The translations under genes were made by a program, and so were the position numbers. From positions 1 to 64,000 of the forward strand of contig JAPXLN010000002.1 of assembly GCA_033809515.1 (NCBI GenBank): 64,000 nt of DNA. Reading direction: 5' to 3'. Source of the stretch: JAPXLN01 sp033809515. Its GTDB lineage: Bacteria > Bacillota > Sulfobacillia > Fermentithermobacillales > Fermentithermobacillaceae. This document shows, piece by piece, positions 43,395 to 53,316 of the stretch. Every line of letters begins with the position of its first letter. Positions within the stretch are counted from its first letter, which is position 1. The notes beneath the pieces are model-generated. The model saw nothing but the letters and a program-made list of their open reading frames with translations. It was not told the origin of the DNA and did not search any database.

Positions 43395-44633
43395 GTGACT
43401 ACCGGACGTGTAGTGATTACCGGTATGGGAGTGATCAGCCCCATAGGGACGGGATTGGAGGCTTTCTGGCAATCCCTTGTGGCAGGAAAATCGGGGATAC
43501 GACCCATAAGCCGCTTCGACACAAGTGAGTATCCCTGCCGGTTAGCTGCGGAAGTTGATTTTGACCCCGGCCTTTACATTGAGAGACGGGAAGCAAGGAA
43601 GATGGACAGGTTTACCCAGCTGGCCGTGGTAGCTTCCAGAATGGCCATGGATGATTCGGGAGCCGGCGGCCGGTTGGTTCCGGAAAGAAGCGGTGTGCTT
43701 ATGGGGACCGGCATAGGGGGTATGGAGAGTCTGGCCCGGGAGTTCGAAGTTTTGTCAAACAAAGGCCCTGGGAGGGTGTCTCCTTTTTTTATCCCTATGA
43801 TGATCGCCAACATGGCTGCCGGGCAGGTTGCCATTGACCTCGGCCTCAAGGGACCCATCAACACGGTCATGACTGCGTGCGCCTCCGGCACAAGCGCCGT
43901 CGGCGAGGGGTTCATGGTGATCCGGAGGGGTGATGCTGATCTAATGGTCTGCGGCGGTTCAGAAGCTTCCATACTTCCTATGGCGCTGGCAGGGTTTTGC
44001 TCCATGAAGGCCCTTTCTTTCCAGAACCATCTGGGACATGCAGCTTGCCGGCCTTTTGACAGGCGGCGGGACGGCTTTATTATGGGCGAAGGCGCAGGCA
44101 TTGTGGTTTTGGAGAGATTGGAACATGCTCTTGCCAGGGACGCGCACGTTTATGCCGAGGTGGCAGGTTTTGGCATGAGCGCAGACGCTTATCACATAAC
44201 AGCGCCCGGTCCCCAGGGGGAAGGCGCTGCCAGGGCCATGAAGGAAGCAATGCGCGTTGCAGGAACAGAACCTGACAAGGTAGATTACATAAACGCACAT
44301 GGCACTTCCACTCCTGCTAACGATGTGACTGAAACTTATGCCTTGAAGTCTGTATTTGGAGAGCGGGCATATGAGATTCCCGTATCTTCTACAAAGTCAA
44401 TGATTGGTCACCTTCTTGGGGCGGCGGGCGCAGTTGAGACCATAGCTACTGTATTGAGCATGAAACGCGGGATCATTCCACCTACCATCAACTACGAAGA
44501 GCCTGACCCTGAGTGCGATCTGGATTATGTTCCTAACAAGGCCAGAGATTGCGAGTTCCATGTAGCTCTCAAGAACTCCTTTGGATTTGGGGGGCAAAAC
44601 GCTTGTCTGGTACTGAAGAGATACTGCGGTTGA
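43395..44633 (+). CDS. fabF: 3-oxoacyl-ACP synthase II FabF
   Basis: A 412-residue elongating condensing enzyme. Cys162 in TACASGTS, and the two histidines in [11 protein letters not shown] and [11 protein letters not shown] form the active site. GTG 43395 gives [12 protein letters not shown], the normal family start. Last fatty acid gene of the operon; its stop overlaps the rnc TTG. Confidence 0.95.
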   Translation: MTTGRVVITGMGVISPIGTGLEAFWQSLVAGKSGIRPISRFDTSEYPCRLAAEVDFDPGLYIERREARKMDRFTQLAVVASRMAMDDSGAGGRLVPERSGVLMGTGIGGMESLAREFEVLSNKGPGRVSPFFIPMMIANMAAGQVAIDLGLKGPINTVMTACASGTSAVGEGFMVIRRGDADLMVCGGSEASILPMALAGFCSMKALSFQNHLGHAACRPFDRRRDGFIMGEGAGIVVLERLEHALARDAHVYAEVAGFGMSADAYHITAPGPQGEGAARAMKEAMRVAGTEPDKVDYINAHGTSTPANDVTETYALKSVFGERAYEIPVSSTKSMIGHLLGAAGAVETIATVLSMKRGIIPPTINYEEPDPECDLDYVPNKARDCEFHVALKNSFGFGGQNACLVLKRYCG

Positions 44634-45340
44634 AATCCGTCCTGGAAGACGCTTTGGTGAGCCTCTCGCAGGAAATCATGACGGAGGCAGTCACCCACAT
44701 TTCCTATGCAAACGAAAGATCCAAGGGGGCAGGATCAAACGAACGACTGGAGTACCTGGGTGATGCCGTTATCTACCTGGGAGTGGGGTACCTTCTATAT
44801 CAGCGGTGGCCCCAAGAGCGCGAAGGCGAGCTAACCCGGATGAGGGCCCACCTGGTGTCGGGCGACACGCTTGCAACCGTTGCTGAGCAGGCAGGCCTGG
44901 GACAGCACCTCCGGCTGGGCCGTGGCGAAGAGGCGACCGGCGGGCGCAAGAGACCCAGTATTCTGGCAGGCGCTTTGGAAGCAGTGGCCGGAGCTGTATT
45001 CCTCGAAAAAGGCTGGGAAGCTTCCCTTCGTCTTGTGGATGATCTCATGGTTCCGCCGGACCTATTGCTTGTGCCCCTTGATGCCAAGAACCATGCTCAG
45101 GAGGTAGTGCACAGAACTACAGGCGGCACCCTGGAGTACCGGGTGGTCAGTGTGGAAGGCCCGGATCACAAGCCGTGGTACACAGTAGCTTGTCTGGTAA
45201 ACGGTAAGGAGGTATCCCGGGGCACAGGTTCGTCGAAGAAAGAGGCTGAGGAAAACGCGGCCCACACTTTTTTGGAACAAAAGTCAGATGTGTTTACGCA
45301 GTATGAAGATGACTTTCCCGGTGATGTAGTCGGGGGATAA
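44630..45340 (+). CDS. rnc: Ribonuclease III
   Basis: A 236-residue double-strand-specific RNase. The catalytic signature [11 protein letters not shown] and the second Asp/Glu region [13 protein letters not shown] are intact; a C-terminal double-stranded RNA binding domain (about 160-228) with [12 protein letters not shown] follows. TTG 44630 overlaps the fabF stop; longer frames run inside fabF. The fabF-rnc-smc-ftsY order is conserved. Its 3' end overlaps the convergent regulator gene by 57 bases. Confidence 0.94.
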   Translation: MKSVLEDALVSLSQEIMTEAVTHISYANERSKGAGSNERLEYLGDAVIYLGVGYLLYQRWPQEREGELTRMRAHLVSGDTLATVAEQAGLGQHLRLGRGEEATGGRKRPSILAGALEAVAGAVFLEKGWEASLRLVDDLMVPPDLLLVPLDAKNHAQEVVHRTTGGTLEYRVVSVEGPDHKPWYTVACLVNGKEVSRGTGSSKKEAEENAAHTFLEQKSDVFTQYEDDFPGDVVGG

Positions 45341-45853
45341 TACACAAGCGTGGTCTGTGGCATCCACATAGAGAACAGCTTTATCCGGAAGCCAGTAGCG
45401 TCTGGCCAGACAAGTCTGGCCGCCGTGACTTCCCACCACAAGGTCTCCCTGTTTGACGGGAGCTTCAGGGTCCACAATGAGAAGATCGCCTTCTCTGGCA
45501 AGAGGTCCGTATCTACCCGAAGACAGGGGGAAGGCGAAGCTTCCGGGACTCAGCGCGCCGGCCATGTAGTCCTCAAGGTTGGCCCGGACCGGCTCTGTGC
45601 CGCCCGTATGCACCGGTATTCCCAGGGAGCTGGGGGCATCTTTTGCCAGCGGCCTGTGGGCTTCTCGAATTCTTATCGGAAAGGTGCCGCTCAGGACCGC
45701 CTTTCGGAAGTCCTTGATACCGACGAACCCTGCCTTCCGGAGCCAGTAATACACGGATTTCTGCTCAGCATAGCCCATTGTCTGCGCCATTTCTCTGGCA
45801 GTTATGCCAGGGTTGGACAATACCAGTCGGGCCATATCATCAATGATGGACAA
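45284..45853 (-). CDS. Helix-turn-helix protein with S24/LexA-like domain lacking the catalytic dyad
   Basis: A 189-residue protein. Residues 1-50 form a helix-turn-helix (ITAREMAQTMGYAEQKSVYYWLRKAGF); the C-terminal half has the beta-rich LexA/S24 pattern (LAREGDLLIVDPEAPVKQGDLVVG). In active LexA-type proteins a serine sits before the GD-L-V strand and a lysine follows the later strand; here those places read GRYGPLAREGD and CLARRYW, so self-cleavage is unlikely. It lies between rnc and smc on the opposite strand and is divergent from smc. Probably a DNA-binding regulator; the ligand is unknown. Confidence 0.72.
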   Translation of the reverse strand: MSIIDDMARLVLSNPGITAREMAQTMGYAEQKSVYYWLRKAGFVGIKDFRKAVLSGTFPIRIREAHRPLAKDAPSSLGIPVHTGGTEPVRANLEDYMAGALSPGSFAFPLSSGRYGPLAREGDLLIVDPEAPVKQGDLVVGSHGGQTCLARRYWLPDKAVLYVDATDHACVLSPDYITGKVIFILRKHI

Positions 45854-45943
45854 ACACGTTCACTCCCAGGGATTCCAAACATCCGGATAGAAAGCTTATA
45901 TTCGAAAAGAGAGATTCCTTTACCTAAAAGGCATAAATGCAGG

Positions 45944-45958
45944 TACCCAATATGGGTA
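45944..45958. promoter_or_regulatory. Palindrome in the smc / S24-like divergent region
   Basis: TACCCA-ATA-TGGGTA: 6-bp arms with a 3-base centre, located 22 bases before smc and about 90 bases before the S24-like gene. It is a candidate operator, perhaps for that HTH protein. Confidence 0.45.
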
Positions 45959-45979
45959 TAGAGCGGGGGTAATGGTCCT

Positions 45980-48900
45980 TTGCTGAGGAAGATAACCGTT
46001 CACGGGTTTAAGTCCTTTCCGGATCGCACAGAGCTGCAGCTGGGTCCGGGCATAACGGCCATAGTTGGACCTAACGGATGCGGCAAGTCGAACCTTGCGG
46101 ATGCTTTGCGCTGGGTGCTCGGAGAGCAAAATCCGCGGGTTCTTCGTTCATGGCGTCTTGGAGACGTTATTTTCTCGGGGACAGAGACTAGGAGGGCAAT
46201 GGGTCAAGCCGAGGTACGTCTGCTCCTTGAAGGCGCAGGTGACGGCGCCGAGACTGAGGTAGTCCGGCGTTTGGCCAGGGACGGTTCTAGCGAGTACCGC
46301 CTGAATGGCAGACAGTGCCGCCTCAAGGACGTTGTAGACATGTTTTCGGGAACAGGGTTATCTCACACAGGATACGTTGTCATAGGCCAGGGTGCCATAC
46401 ATGATCTAGCCAGCGGGAAGCCTGAGGATCGCCGGGTATGGATTGAGGAAGCATCGGGTGTGGCCAAGGTCAGGCTGGACAAGCGGGAGACAGAGGGCAA
46501 ACTGGAGCGGGCCCGGGCTTCTATTGTGAGATTGGACGATTTGCTTTTGGATCTTGCTGCCCGCAAAACCGTGTTGGAAGAGGATAGGAAGCTTGCCGGT
46601 GAGTACCGCCGGCTCACCGCCCAACGCAGGACCATGGAACTGGCCACCTGGCTCTACCAGGCAGAAGAGGAAAGCAAGAAACTGGTATCCCTCGGAAGAA
46701 AACTTCTTAAGACTCAGGAGGACCTTCAGAGGGGAAGGGAGACTCTGCCTGTCCTCGAGCAGGAATTTGCAGACCTGATCGCCGAGAGAGAGAAGCAAGC
46801 TTTCGTCAGAAGACAGGCCATGAGTGAGAGACAAGACGCAGCGTCCAAACTCCTTGAACTGGAGAAAAGGCGTGAACAGGCTCGAAGCCAGACCGGGCTG
46901 TTGAGAAGGGAGATTGACGCTCGGGTTGTCAGGAAAGGGGTCATAGAAAAAGACCTGGCCCGCATCGGCCAAGAGGAAAAGACGTTGAAGGCGGCGCTGG
47001 TTGAAGTCCAGGCCCAAGACAGGGAGCTTGCGGAGAAACTGGACCAAGCTCGAGCCGAGAGAGCGCGGTCGGAGGCATTGTGGAAGGAACTGAGCGGAAA
47101 AGTGATCGGGGCAAGAGCTGAGATTGCTGCTTTGACCGGGGAGCTCAGTTCGTGGCAGCGGAAAAGAGACGAAGTCTCCAGGAAACTAGATGGGACCCAG
47201 GAGCAGATCAGCCTTTGCAGGGGCAATTTGATCACTGCACAGAAAGACAAAGGGCTCAAAACCAGAGAGCTTGCAGCTATTGTGGACGAGATCTCCCGGC
47301 GGGAAGATGATGTGCGTAAAACTCGCCATGCAGCAGCTTCTGTCGGCGAGAAAGCTGCTTCCTTGAGAGCGTCGCATCAAAGGGCGACCCTAAAGGAAAA
47401 GGACTTTGAGAGAACTGTCTCTGCCTTGTCAGCCAGAAAAAAGCTTCTTGAGGAAATGGAGAGGAAATTCGAAGGGTACAGCCGTGGACCGCGAACTATC
47501 CTTGAAGCTGCCGCCCAGGGCAGGCTAAATGGGGTATTAGGTCCTGTGAGCGGCCTTCTGGGGGCAAGTGAGGAATACATACCGGCCTTGTCGGCGGCCA
47601 TCGGAGGCGCCGCTGAGAACATCGTTGTGCAGACAGAAGAAGATGCCAAACAGTCCATTGAGTATCTGAAGAAGGTAAGGGGCGGGCGAGTGACTTTCCT
47701 GCCTTTGCCTTTGTTAAGGCGTCGCTCTATGCATGGCCGGGCAGTGGGAGCTATGACGAGTCTTAAAGGCGTCAGGGCCTTGTCTGAGGTTGTGTCTTGT
47801 CCGAAGAGCCTGGAACCTCTGGTTCGCTATCTGCTTGGAAACGTAGTCCTGGCTGACACAATCGAAGTTGGGTTGGAGTTCATGAAGGCATCAGGTTGGG
47901 TAGCCAGGGTGGTCACACTTGCTGGCGAGATCATAGATCCGGGCGGTGCCATGACCGGTGGGGAAGCGCCCAGGCATGAAGTGCTGTTTAGGAGAAAACA
48001 GGAGCTTGCCGCCTTGGGACTGGACCTAGGTAGGGCGTCCTCTGAGCTTGAGGAAATCCGGGCCCAATGCAACAACCTTGCGCAGGAGTCGGCAGAAGCT
48101 CTCCTGCAGGTGGCAGCAGCTAAAGAGAGGCTTACTGAACAGATGGGGGCTCTGGATAAGGCCTTGGCGAAAAAGCAGACCCTCGAGTCTGACCTTGAGT
48201 CCCTTGAGGCTCTGATGGCCAGGACAACCCGGGAAACAGACCTCCTTCAGGAGAATGTCAAGGGCCTCGCCGAGGAAAGAGACTATTTGGTAAACCGGGA
48301 GAAAGAGATTGCCGGAAGCATTGGTTCTCTTCAAGAGCGCTTGCGGGATCATGAGGCAGCCATGGATGAGATAGGCAAAGACGATGAAGACGCATTGTCT
48401 GTTCTTCGCAATCTTTCCGGCCATAAGGAAAAAACTGAGCGCCAGCTGTTCGCTTTGACAAGACGGTTTGAGAGTTTATCGGGCGAAAGGGTTACTCTGG
48501 AGAGAAGCCTTGAAGAGGAGAACAAGGAGATTCTCAGACAATCGGGCTTGCTTGAGCAGGCACAAGCTCAGGATCGAGAGTACTCCGTGAAGATCCTTGA
48601 CCTTGACGGGCAGGTCAAAACCCTGGTCGGGGAGCTGGTTGAGGTGGAGCGGCGTGAAGCGCACATCAGTGAGACCATGGCCAAACTGAAAGAGAACATG
48701 GAACGATTGGATACTGAAAAGGGAAGGCTGGAAGGGAGGATTCATGAGACTCAGGAAGAGATCGCATCTCTCCAGAAATCCTTTCAGGATACGTGCAACC
48801 TTCTTTCCACACAGTTCGGCATAGGGAATTTCCAGGAGTATGAAGGCCCCAGGATGCCCAGGGCAAGCGGACTTGCGGCCATTGAGGAGCTTGACATGGC

Positions 48901-49522
48901 CCTTAGCCGCATGGGAAGCGTCAACCTGAGGGCCGAAGACGATTGCAAGGAAGTCTCTGACAGGATCGGGTTTCTTACAGTTGAGAAAGAGGACGTTGAG
49001 AGAGCCATTGAAGAGCTCCTGAAAGCTCAGGTTCTTGTTGAAAAGGAGATTGAACGCCGGTTCATCACAACTTTCCAGAAGGTTGCGGCAAGCTTTGAGA
49101 GGGTGTTCTCAGACCTGTTCGGCGGAGGAACCGGACAGCTTATTCTGGCGGAAGAGACTCTCGGCGTAGAGGTTGAAGCTCAGCCGCCAGGACGTAAGCA
49201 CAAACACATAAACCTTCTTTCCGGGGGAGAAAGGGCTCTGTGCGGGCTGGCGCTCATATTCTCGGTTCTTTCTGTCAGGCCGTCACCGCTTATTGTTCTT
49301 GATGAGGCAGACACTTCCCTTGACGAGGCCAACGTTGTGCGCTTTAGTAGATTTCTCAAAAGATACTCCCGGGAGACCCAATTCCTGGTCATTACGCACC
49401 AGAAAGCTACTATGGAAGTTGCCGATCTGCTCTATGGGGTTACAATGGAGGAGCCAGGTGTCTCCAAAGTGTTTAGCATGCGTCTTGACCAATCCCAGAA
49501 CGCAGCGCACAGAGCGCCGTGA
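45980..49522 (+). CDS. smc: Chromosome segregation ATPase SMC
   Basis: A 1180-residue condensin. Walker A GPNGCGKSN is at 30-38; two long coiled coils flank a hinge at about 500-660 (GVLGPVSGLL, VTFLPL); the C-terminal head has LSGGERAL, Walker B LIVLDEADTSLDEANV and an H-loop TH. Length and order are normal. TTG 45980 gives MLRKITVHGFKSF; GGGGGT lies about ten bases upstream. Acts with ScpA/ScpB (not in this window) to organise and separate chromosomes. Confidence 0.96.
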   Translation: MLRKITVHGFKSFPDRTELQLGPGITAIVGPNGCGKSNLADALRWVLGEQNPRVLRSWRLGDVIFSGTETRRAMGQAEVRLLLEGAGDGAETEVVRRLARDGSSEYRLNGRQCRLKDVVDMFSGTGLSHTGYVVIGQGAIHDLASGKPEDRRVWIEEASGVAKVRLDKRETEGKLERARASIVRLDDLLLDLAARKTVLEEDRKLAGEYRRLTAQRRTMELATWLYQAEEESKKLVSLGRKLLKTQEDLQRGRETLPVLEQEFADLIAEREKQAFVRRQAMSERQDAASKLLELEKRREQARSQTGLLRREIDARVVRKGVIEKDLARIGQEEKTLKAALVEVQAQDRELAEKLDQARAERARSEALWKELSGKVIGARAEIAALTGELSSWQRKRDEVSRKLDGTQEQISLCRGNLITAQKDKGLKTRELAAIVDEISRREDDVRKTRHAAASVGEKAASLRASHQRATLKEKDFERTVSALSARKKLLEEMERKFEGYSRGPRTILEAAAQGRLNGVLGPVSGLLGASEEYIPALSAAIGGAAENIVVQTEEDAKQSIEYLKKVRGGRVTFLPLPLLRRRSMHGRAVGAMTSLKGVRALSEVVSCPKSLEPLVRYLLGNVVLADTIEVGLEFMKASGWVARVVTLAGEIIDPGGAMTGGEAPRHEVLFRRKQELAALGLDLGRASSELEEIRAQCNNLAQESAEALLQVAAAKERLTEQMGALDKALAKKQTLESDLESLEALMARTTRETDLLQENVKGLAEERDYLVNREKEIAGSIGSLQERLRDHEAAMDEIGKDDEDALSVLRNLSGHKEKTERQLFALTRRFESLSGERVTLERSLEEENKEILRQSGLLEQAQAQDREYSVKILDLDGQVKTLVGELVEVERREAHISETMAKLKENMERLDTEKGRLEGRIHETQEEIASLQKSFQDTCNLLSTQFGIGNFQEYEGPRMPRASGLAAIEELDMALSRMGSVNLRAEDDCKEVSDRIGFLTVEKEDVERAIEELLKAQVLVEKEIERRFITTFQKVAASFERVFSDLFGGGTGQLILAEETLGVEVEAQPPGRKHKHINLLSGGERALCGLALIFSVLSVRPSPLIVLDEADTSLDEANVVRFSRFLKRYSRETQFLVITHQKATMEVADLLYGVTMEEPGVSKVFSMRLDQSQNAAHRAP

Positions 49523-49546
49523 TACACAGGCAGAGGAGCGTAAGCA

Positions 49547-50467
49547 ATGAATCTCTATGATAAGCTCAAAGCTGGTCTGGCGAAGACCTCCAGAAACATC
49601 CTAGGTGTTCTTCAAGGGGCGTTTGGTGCAGGTAAGATTACCGAGGAAACCCTTGATATGCTTGAGGAAGCGTTAATTCAGGCCGATGTTGGAGTGCAGG
49701 CGGCCCATTTTTTCAGGGAGAGGGTCAAAGAGGAAAGCCAACGCGCAGGGCCGGCAACCGAAAAAGAGTTCTTAACTCTTCTTGAGAGGCTGGTAAAGGA
49801 AGTCCTTGATGCTGTGGTTGAGCCTTTGTGCGTTGCAGAGACAGGACCCACAGTGTATGTGGTTGTAGGCGTGAACGGTTCCGGCAAGACCACCACTGCC
49901 GGCAAACTGGCTCAACGATGGCGCAATGAGGGCAAGACCGTTATTCTTGCGGCAGGCGATACCTTTCGAGCTGCTGCTGCTGATCAGCTTGCCATATGGG
50001 CCAAGCGATCAAGTGCTACTCTCATAGCCCATCAAGAGGGGTCAGACCCGGGGGCGGTAGCCTATGATGCAGTGCGCGCAGCTGTGGCCAGAGAAACCGA
50101 TCTGGTGCTGGTTGACACTGCCGGCCGTATACACACTAAGAAGAACCTCATGGAAGAGCTGAAAAAGATAGTCAGGGTGGTTAGCAGGGAGTTGCCCGGC
50201 GCTCCACACGAGATTCTTTTGGTCCTCGACGGTACCACGGGCCAAAACGGTCTGTCGCAGGCCAGAATGTTTACAGACGCAGTAGGAGTTACGGGCATTT
50301 GTCTGACCAAACTAGACGGTTCGTCGAAAGGCGGTATTGCCGTGGCCATAGCGCAAGACCTTGGGATCCCGGTCAAACTGGTGGGAGTGGGTGAGGGTTC
50401 CGGGGATCTTCTTGACTTTGACCCGGCAGCTTTTTCCGCCGGCCTCTTTGAGACTCCGGACCCCTAG
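49547..50467 (+). CDS. ftsY: Signal recognition particle receptor FtsY
   Basis: A 306-residue SRP GTPase: N domain helices, then GVNGSGKTTTAGKLA (G1), RAAAADQL, DTAGR (G3) and TKLDGSSKGG (G4). It has almost no acidic A domain, as in other Bacillota. It pairs with Ffh, encoded two genes downstream, to deliver ribosomes to the translocon. ATG 49547 has AGAGGAG upstream. Confidence 0.95.
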   Translation: MNLYDKLKAGLAKTSRNILGVLQGAFGAGKITEETLDMLEEALIQADVGVQAAHFFRERVKEESQRAGPATEKEFLTLLERLVKEVLDAVVEPLCVAETGPTVYVVVGVNGSGKTTTAGKLAQRWRNEGKTVILAAGDTFRAAAADQLAIWAKRSSATLIAHQEGSDPGAVAYDAVRAAVARETDLVLVDTAGRIHTKKNLMEELKKIVRVVSRELPGAPHEILLVLDGTTGQNGLSQARMFTDAVGVTGICLTKLDGSSKGGIAVAIAQDLGIPVKLVGVGEGSGDLLDFDPAAFSAGLFETPDP

Positions 50468-50581
50468 AGGTCAGAGTTCCTATTGCCTTATCCGGTGCCC
50501 AGGTGTATTATCATGAGGTGTCAAGGTGTAGACCATGACATTGATTGCGCGGAGGTTGCCGGTTTGGCGGAAAGGTCTAGC

Positions 50582-50950
50582 ATGTTGCCTGAAAAGATGC
50601 ACCGTCTGAGTCTGCTGCGAGATACCTACGAGGGTCTTTTGCCGCCAAGGCAAAGGGAAGTTTTGCGCATGAAACTGGATGAAGACCTCTCCCTGGGTGA
50701 AATCGGCGAGATTTTGGGCATTTCCAGGCAGGCCTGTGAGGACGCTCTCCGGCGGGGCGAAAGGGCGATTCTTCGCTACGAAGACAAGCTCGGGTTTCTC
50801 AGACGGCAAATCGAGCAAGCGGCGCAGATTGAGGCAGTTGTGTCGAGTCTTGAGTCTATGACAGCGGAGAGCTGGAGCGAAAAACGGGATCAGGCGCTCC
50901 GGCATCTCCGGGACCGGGAAGACGGAGGTGAGAGATTCCATGGAATTTGA
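50582..50950 (+). CDS. ylxM: YlxM-family (UPF0122) HTH protein
   Basis: A 122-residue protein with a sigma-70 region-4-like helix-turn-helix (PPRQREVLRMKLDEDLSLGEIGEILGISRQACEDALRR). YlxM lies between ftsY and ffh in Bacillota and stimulates Ffh GTP hydrolysis in Streptococcus. ATG 50582 follows GGAAAGG and gives the normal N-terminus; the frame is open to 50483 but without family character. It overlaps ffh by 11 bases. The C-terminal extension after residue 85 is longer than in Bacillus. Confidence 0.88.
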   Translation: MLPEKMHRLSLLRDTYEGLLPPRQREVLRMKLDEDLSLGEIGEILGISRQACEDALRRGERAILRYEDKLGFLRRQIEQAAQIEAVVSSLESMTAESWSEKRDQALRHLRDREDGGERFHGI

Positions 50951-52259
50951 GAATTTGGCCTCGCGTCTGGCAGGTGTTTTTCGCAGACTGAGGGGAAAGG
51001 GCAGGCTTTCGGAAAAGGATGTGGACGAGGCCCTGAGGGAGGTAAGGCTCTCTCTCTTGGAGGCTGACGTAAACTTCAAAGTAGTCCGTGAGTTTGTCGC
51101 AGCAGTCAAAGAGCGGTGCCTGGCTTCAGATGTGCTTGAGAGTCTCACTCCCGCTCAACAGGTCGTCAAGATCGTAAACGAAGAGCTTACCCAGCTTCTT
51201 GGGGGAAAGACCAGTCACATTGATTTGTCCGGAAAGCCGCCTGCGGTCATTGCCCTTTTCGGGTTGCAGGGTTCAGGAAAGACCACGGCTGCGGGCAAGC
51301 TGGCGCTGCTTCTCAAGAAGAGCGGGCGGAGGGTGCTTACGGTCTCCTGTGACGTATACAGGCCTGCAGCTCAGCGCCAGTTGGAAATACTGAGCGAGAA
51401 GGCCGGAGCTTCATTCTTCACCATGGGCCAGGATGTTCCGGCTGACGTGATCGCCCGCCACGGCATTGAGAAGGCTGTGTCTTCGGCCCGGGATGTAGTT
51501 ATCGTTGATACAGCCGGAAGACAGCAAGTGGCTGAAGACATGATGGATGAAGCGCGGCGCATTAAAGAAGCTGTGTCTCCCAGGGAATGCTTCTTGGTGG
51601 CTGATGCCATGACCGGCCAGGAAGCGTGCAAGGTCGCTTTGGCTTTTGATGAAGTCGTGGGCGTTACCGGAATCATACTGACCAAGGTGGACTCAGACGC
51701 CAGAGGCGGCGCCGCCCTTTCAGTGGCCAAGGTCACCGGGAAACCCATTAAGTATGTCTCCACAGGCGAAAAACTTGAAGACTTTGAGGTTTTCCATCCG
51801 GATCGCATGGCTTCCCGAATTCTTGGAATGGGAGACATGCTGACTCTCATTGAAAAAGCTGAAGCTTCTTTTGACCAAAAAAAGGCAGAGGCCTTGGAGA
51901 AGAAGATCCGGCGAAAGGACTTTACCCTGGAGGACTTCCTGGAACAGATGAAAGAGGTCCAGAAGATGGGTTCTTTGGGAGACATCCTGAGGATGATACC
52001 GGGCGCCGGCAGGATGAAGATTGACATGGACGTAGATCCCAAAGAGTGGAGGCGTCTCGAAGCTATGATAAGTTCAATGACGCCCTCTGAGAGACGGCAG
52101 CCTGAGATAATCGATGGCTCCCGCAAGAGAAGGATTGCCAAAGGAAGCGGTACCCAGGTCCAGGATGTGAACCGTCTCCTCAAGCAGTTTTTTCAGGCAA
52201 GGAAGATGCTTTACCAAATGGGTTCAGGAGGTAAGGCGGGCAGGATACGCATTCAGTGA
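50940..52259 (+). CDS. ffh: Signal recognition particle protein Ffh
   Basis: A 439-residue SRP54 homologue: N domain, GTPase domain with GLQGSGKTTAAGKLA, DTAGRQQ and TKVDSDARGG, then the methionine-rich M domain (about 300-435) that binds 4.5S/6S RNA and signal peptides. ATG 50940 has GGAGGTGAGA upstream. Confidence 0.96.
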   Translation: MEFENLASRLAGVFRRLRGKGRLSEKDVDEALREVRLSLLEADVNFKVVREFVAAVKERCLASDVLESLTPAQQVVKIVNEELTQLLGGKTSHIDLSGKPPAVIALFGLQGSGKTTAAGKLALLLKKSGRRVLTVSCDVYRPAAQRQLEILSEKAGASFFTMGQDVPADVIARHGIEKAVSSARDVVIVDTAGRQQVAEDMMDEARRIKEAVSPRECFLVADAMTGQEACKVALAFDEVVGVTGIILTKVDSDARGGAALSVAKVTGKPIKYVSTGEKLEDFEVFHPDRMASRILGMGDMLTLIEKAEASFDQKKAEALEKKIRRKDFTLEDFLEQMKEVQKMGSLGDILRMIPGAGRMKIDMDVDPKEWRRLEAMISSMTPSERRQPEIIDGSRKRRIAKGSGTQVQDVNRLLKQFFQARKMLYQMGSGGKAGRIRIQ

Positions 52260-52305
52260 CCCCTGATTACTGTCCAAGGGGTTCAAGAAAGGAGAGTTGT
52301 TTGAT

Positions 52306-52578
52306 TTGGCGGTGAAGATTCGGTTAAAGAGGATGGGTGCAAAGAAACGACCTTCGTATCGAATAGTGGTGTCTGATTCGAGAAATCCGAGGGACGGCAA
52401 GTCTATCGAGGAAATCGGGTTCTATGACCCGACAACCAGTCCTGCCACCTACAGTGTGCAGGAGGAAAGAGCAATTCTGTGGCTGGGCCGGGGGGCAGTT
52501 CCCACCCCAACGGCCAGGTCAATTCTCAACCGTGCCGGTGTCCTGGAGAAGTGGCAGACTGTAAAGAACGAGAGATAA
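52306..52578 (+). CDS. rpsP: Ribosomal protein bS16
   Basis: A 90-residue S16 with MAVKIRLKRMGAKKRPSYRIV and GFYDPTT. TTG 52306 restores the standard N-terminus and lies nine bases after AGGAGAG; TTG 52297 would add three residues. Part of the ffh-rpsP-khpA-trmD-rplS run. Confidence 0.95.
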   Translation: MAVKIRLKRMGAKKRPSYRIVVSDSRNPRDGKSIEEIGFYDPTTSPATYSVQEERAILWLGRGAVPTPTARSILNRAGVLEKWQTVKNER

Positions 52579-52599
52579 ACTTCTCAAAGGAGGACGTAT

Positions 52600-52833
52600 A
52601 TGCTGGATGATTTGGTCAAGTTCATAGCTAGCGCTATTGTCGACAATCCGGACCAGGTGGAGGTTAATGAGGTTCAGGGCGAAAGGACCGTAGTGTACGA
52701 GCTAAGGGTTGCCCCCGAAGACATGGGCAAGATCATCGGCAAAAAAGGCCGGGTTATCCATGCCGTTAGGGCGGTGGTTCAGGCAGCGGCAGCCAGAGAA
52801 GGGAAACGAGCTACGGTAGAGATTCTTGAGTAA
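52600..52833 (+). CDS. khpA: KH-domain RNA-binding protein KhpA
   Basis: A 77-residue single KH domain with the loop [15 protein letters not shown]. KhpA with KhpB binds many RNAs and affects cell elongation in Firmicutes. ATG 52600 follows AAAGGAGGA. Standard position after rpsP. Confidence 0.94.
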   Translation: MLDDLVKFIASAIVDNPDQVEVNEVQGERTVVYELRVAPEDMGKIIGKKGRVIHAVRAVVQAAAAREGKRATVEILE

Positions 52834-52859
52834 CTGCGCGCCAAGGATGGTGAGGTCAA

Positions 52860-53297
52860 ATGCTCGTCTCCAGGGTTGTGACGGTGAAGTCCAGGGTAAC
52901 CCCTGGGTTACGCGCCCAGCTTGGTGTTGAGATCCAGAGGTCCTTGCGAGAAGTGGATCAGGAGATGACCGGTATCATGTCCCAGCTTGACAAGGCACAG
53001 GCGACTCTTGGCGAAAAAGAGCGCGCCCGGTTGGAGAAGGAAAAACAGGAACTGCTTGCGCGCAGAGAAAACCTTACGCGGCAGTTAAGGGATATTGCCA
53101 GGCTTACCGATGGTCAGGAGCTGTCAAGAGGTCAGATTCAGGGGTTCTATGACCTTCAGGTGGGAGATCCGTGGCCTGACGTTTTGTCGTGTGAAGTAGT
53201 CATAGAGGACGGCAGGGTTGTGGCTATGCGAGAGAGCTCGTCTGTGACTGCGTTTGTCCCGGACCGGCAAACGCCTCAACCGGGGGAGACCTCTTAG
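52860..53297 (+). CDS. YlqD-family protein
   Basis: A 145-residue protein matching the YlqD family: SRVVTVKSRVTPGLRAQL start, a central charged coiled coil (about 25-85) and a small C-terminal beta domain (VGDPWPDVLSCEVVIEDGRVV). Function unknown. In Bacillus the order is khpA-ylqD-rimM-trmD; here trmD follows after 19 bases and rimM is missing. Confidence 0.85.
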   Translation: MLVSRVVTVKSRVTPGLRAQLGVEIQRSLREVDQEMTGIMSQLDKAQATLGEKERARLEKEKQELLARRENLTRQLRDIARLTDGQELSRGQIQGFYDLQVGDPWPDVLSCEVVIEDGRVVAMRESSSVTAFVPDRQTPQPGETS

Positions 53298-53316
53298 GCC
53301 GCCGGGAGGTAGAGCT

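Noticed and set aside
44549..44629. Longer RNase III start inside fabF
   Set aside because: The extra residues are the fabF end read in another frame; TTG 44630 gives a normal start and overlaps the fabF stop.
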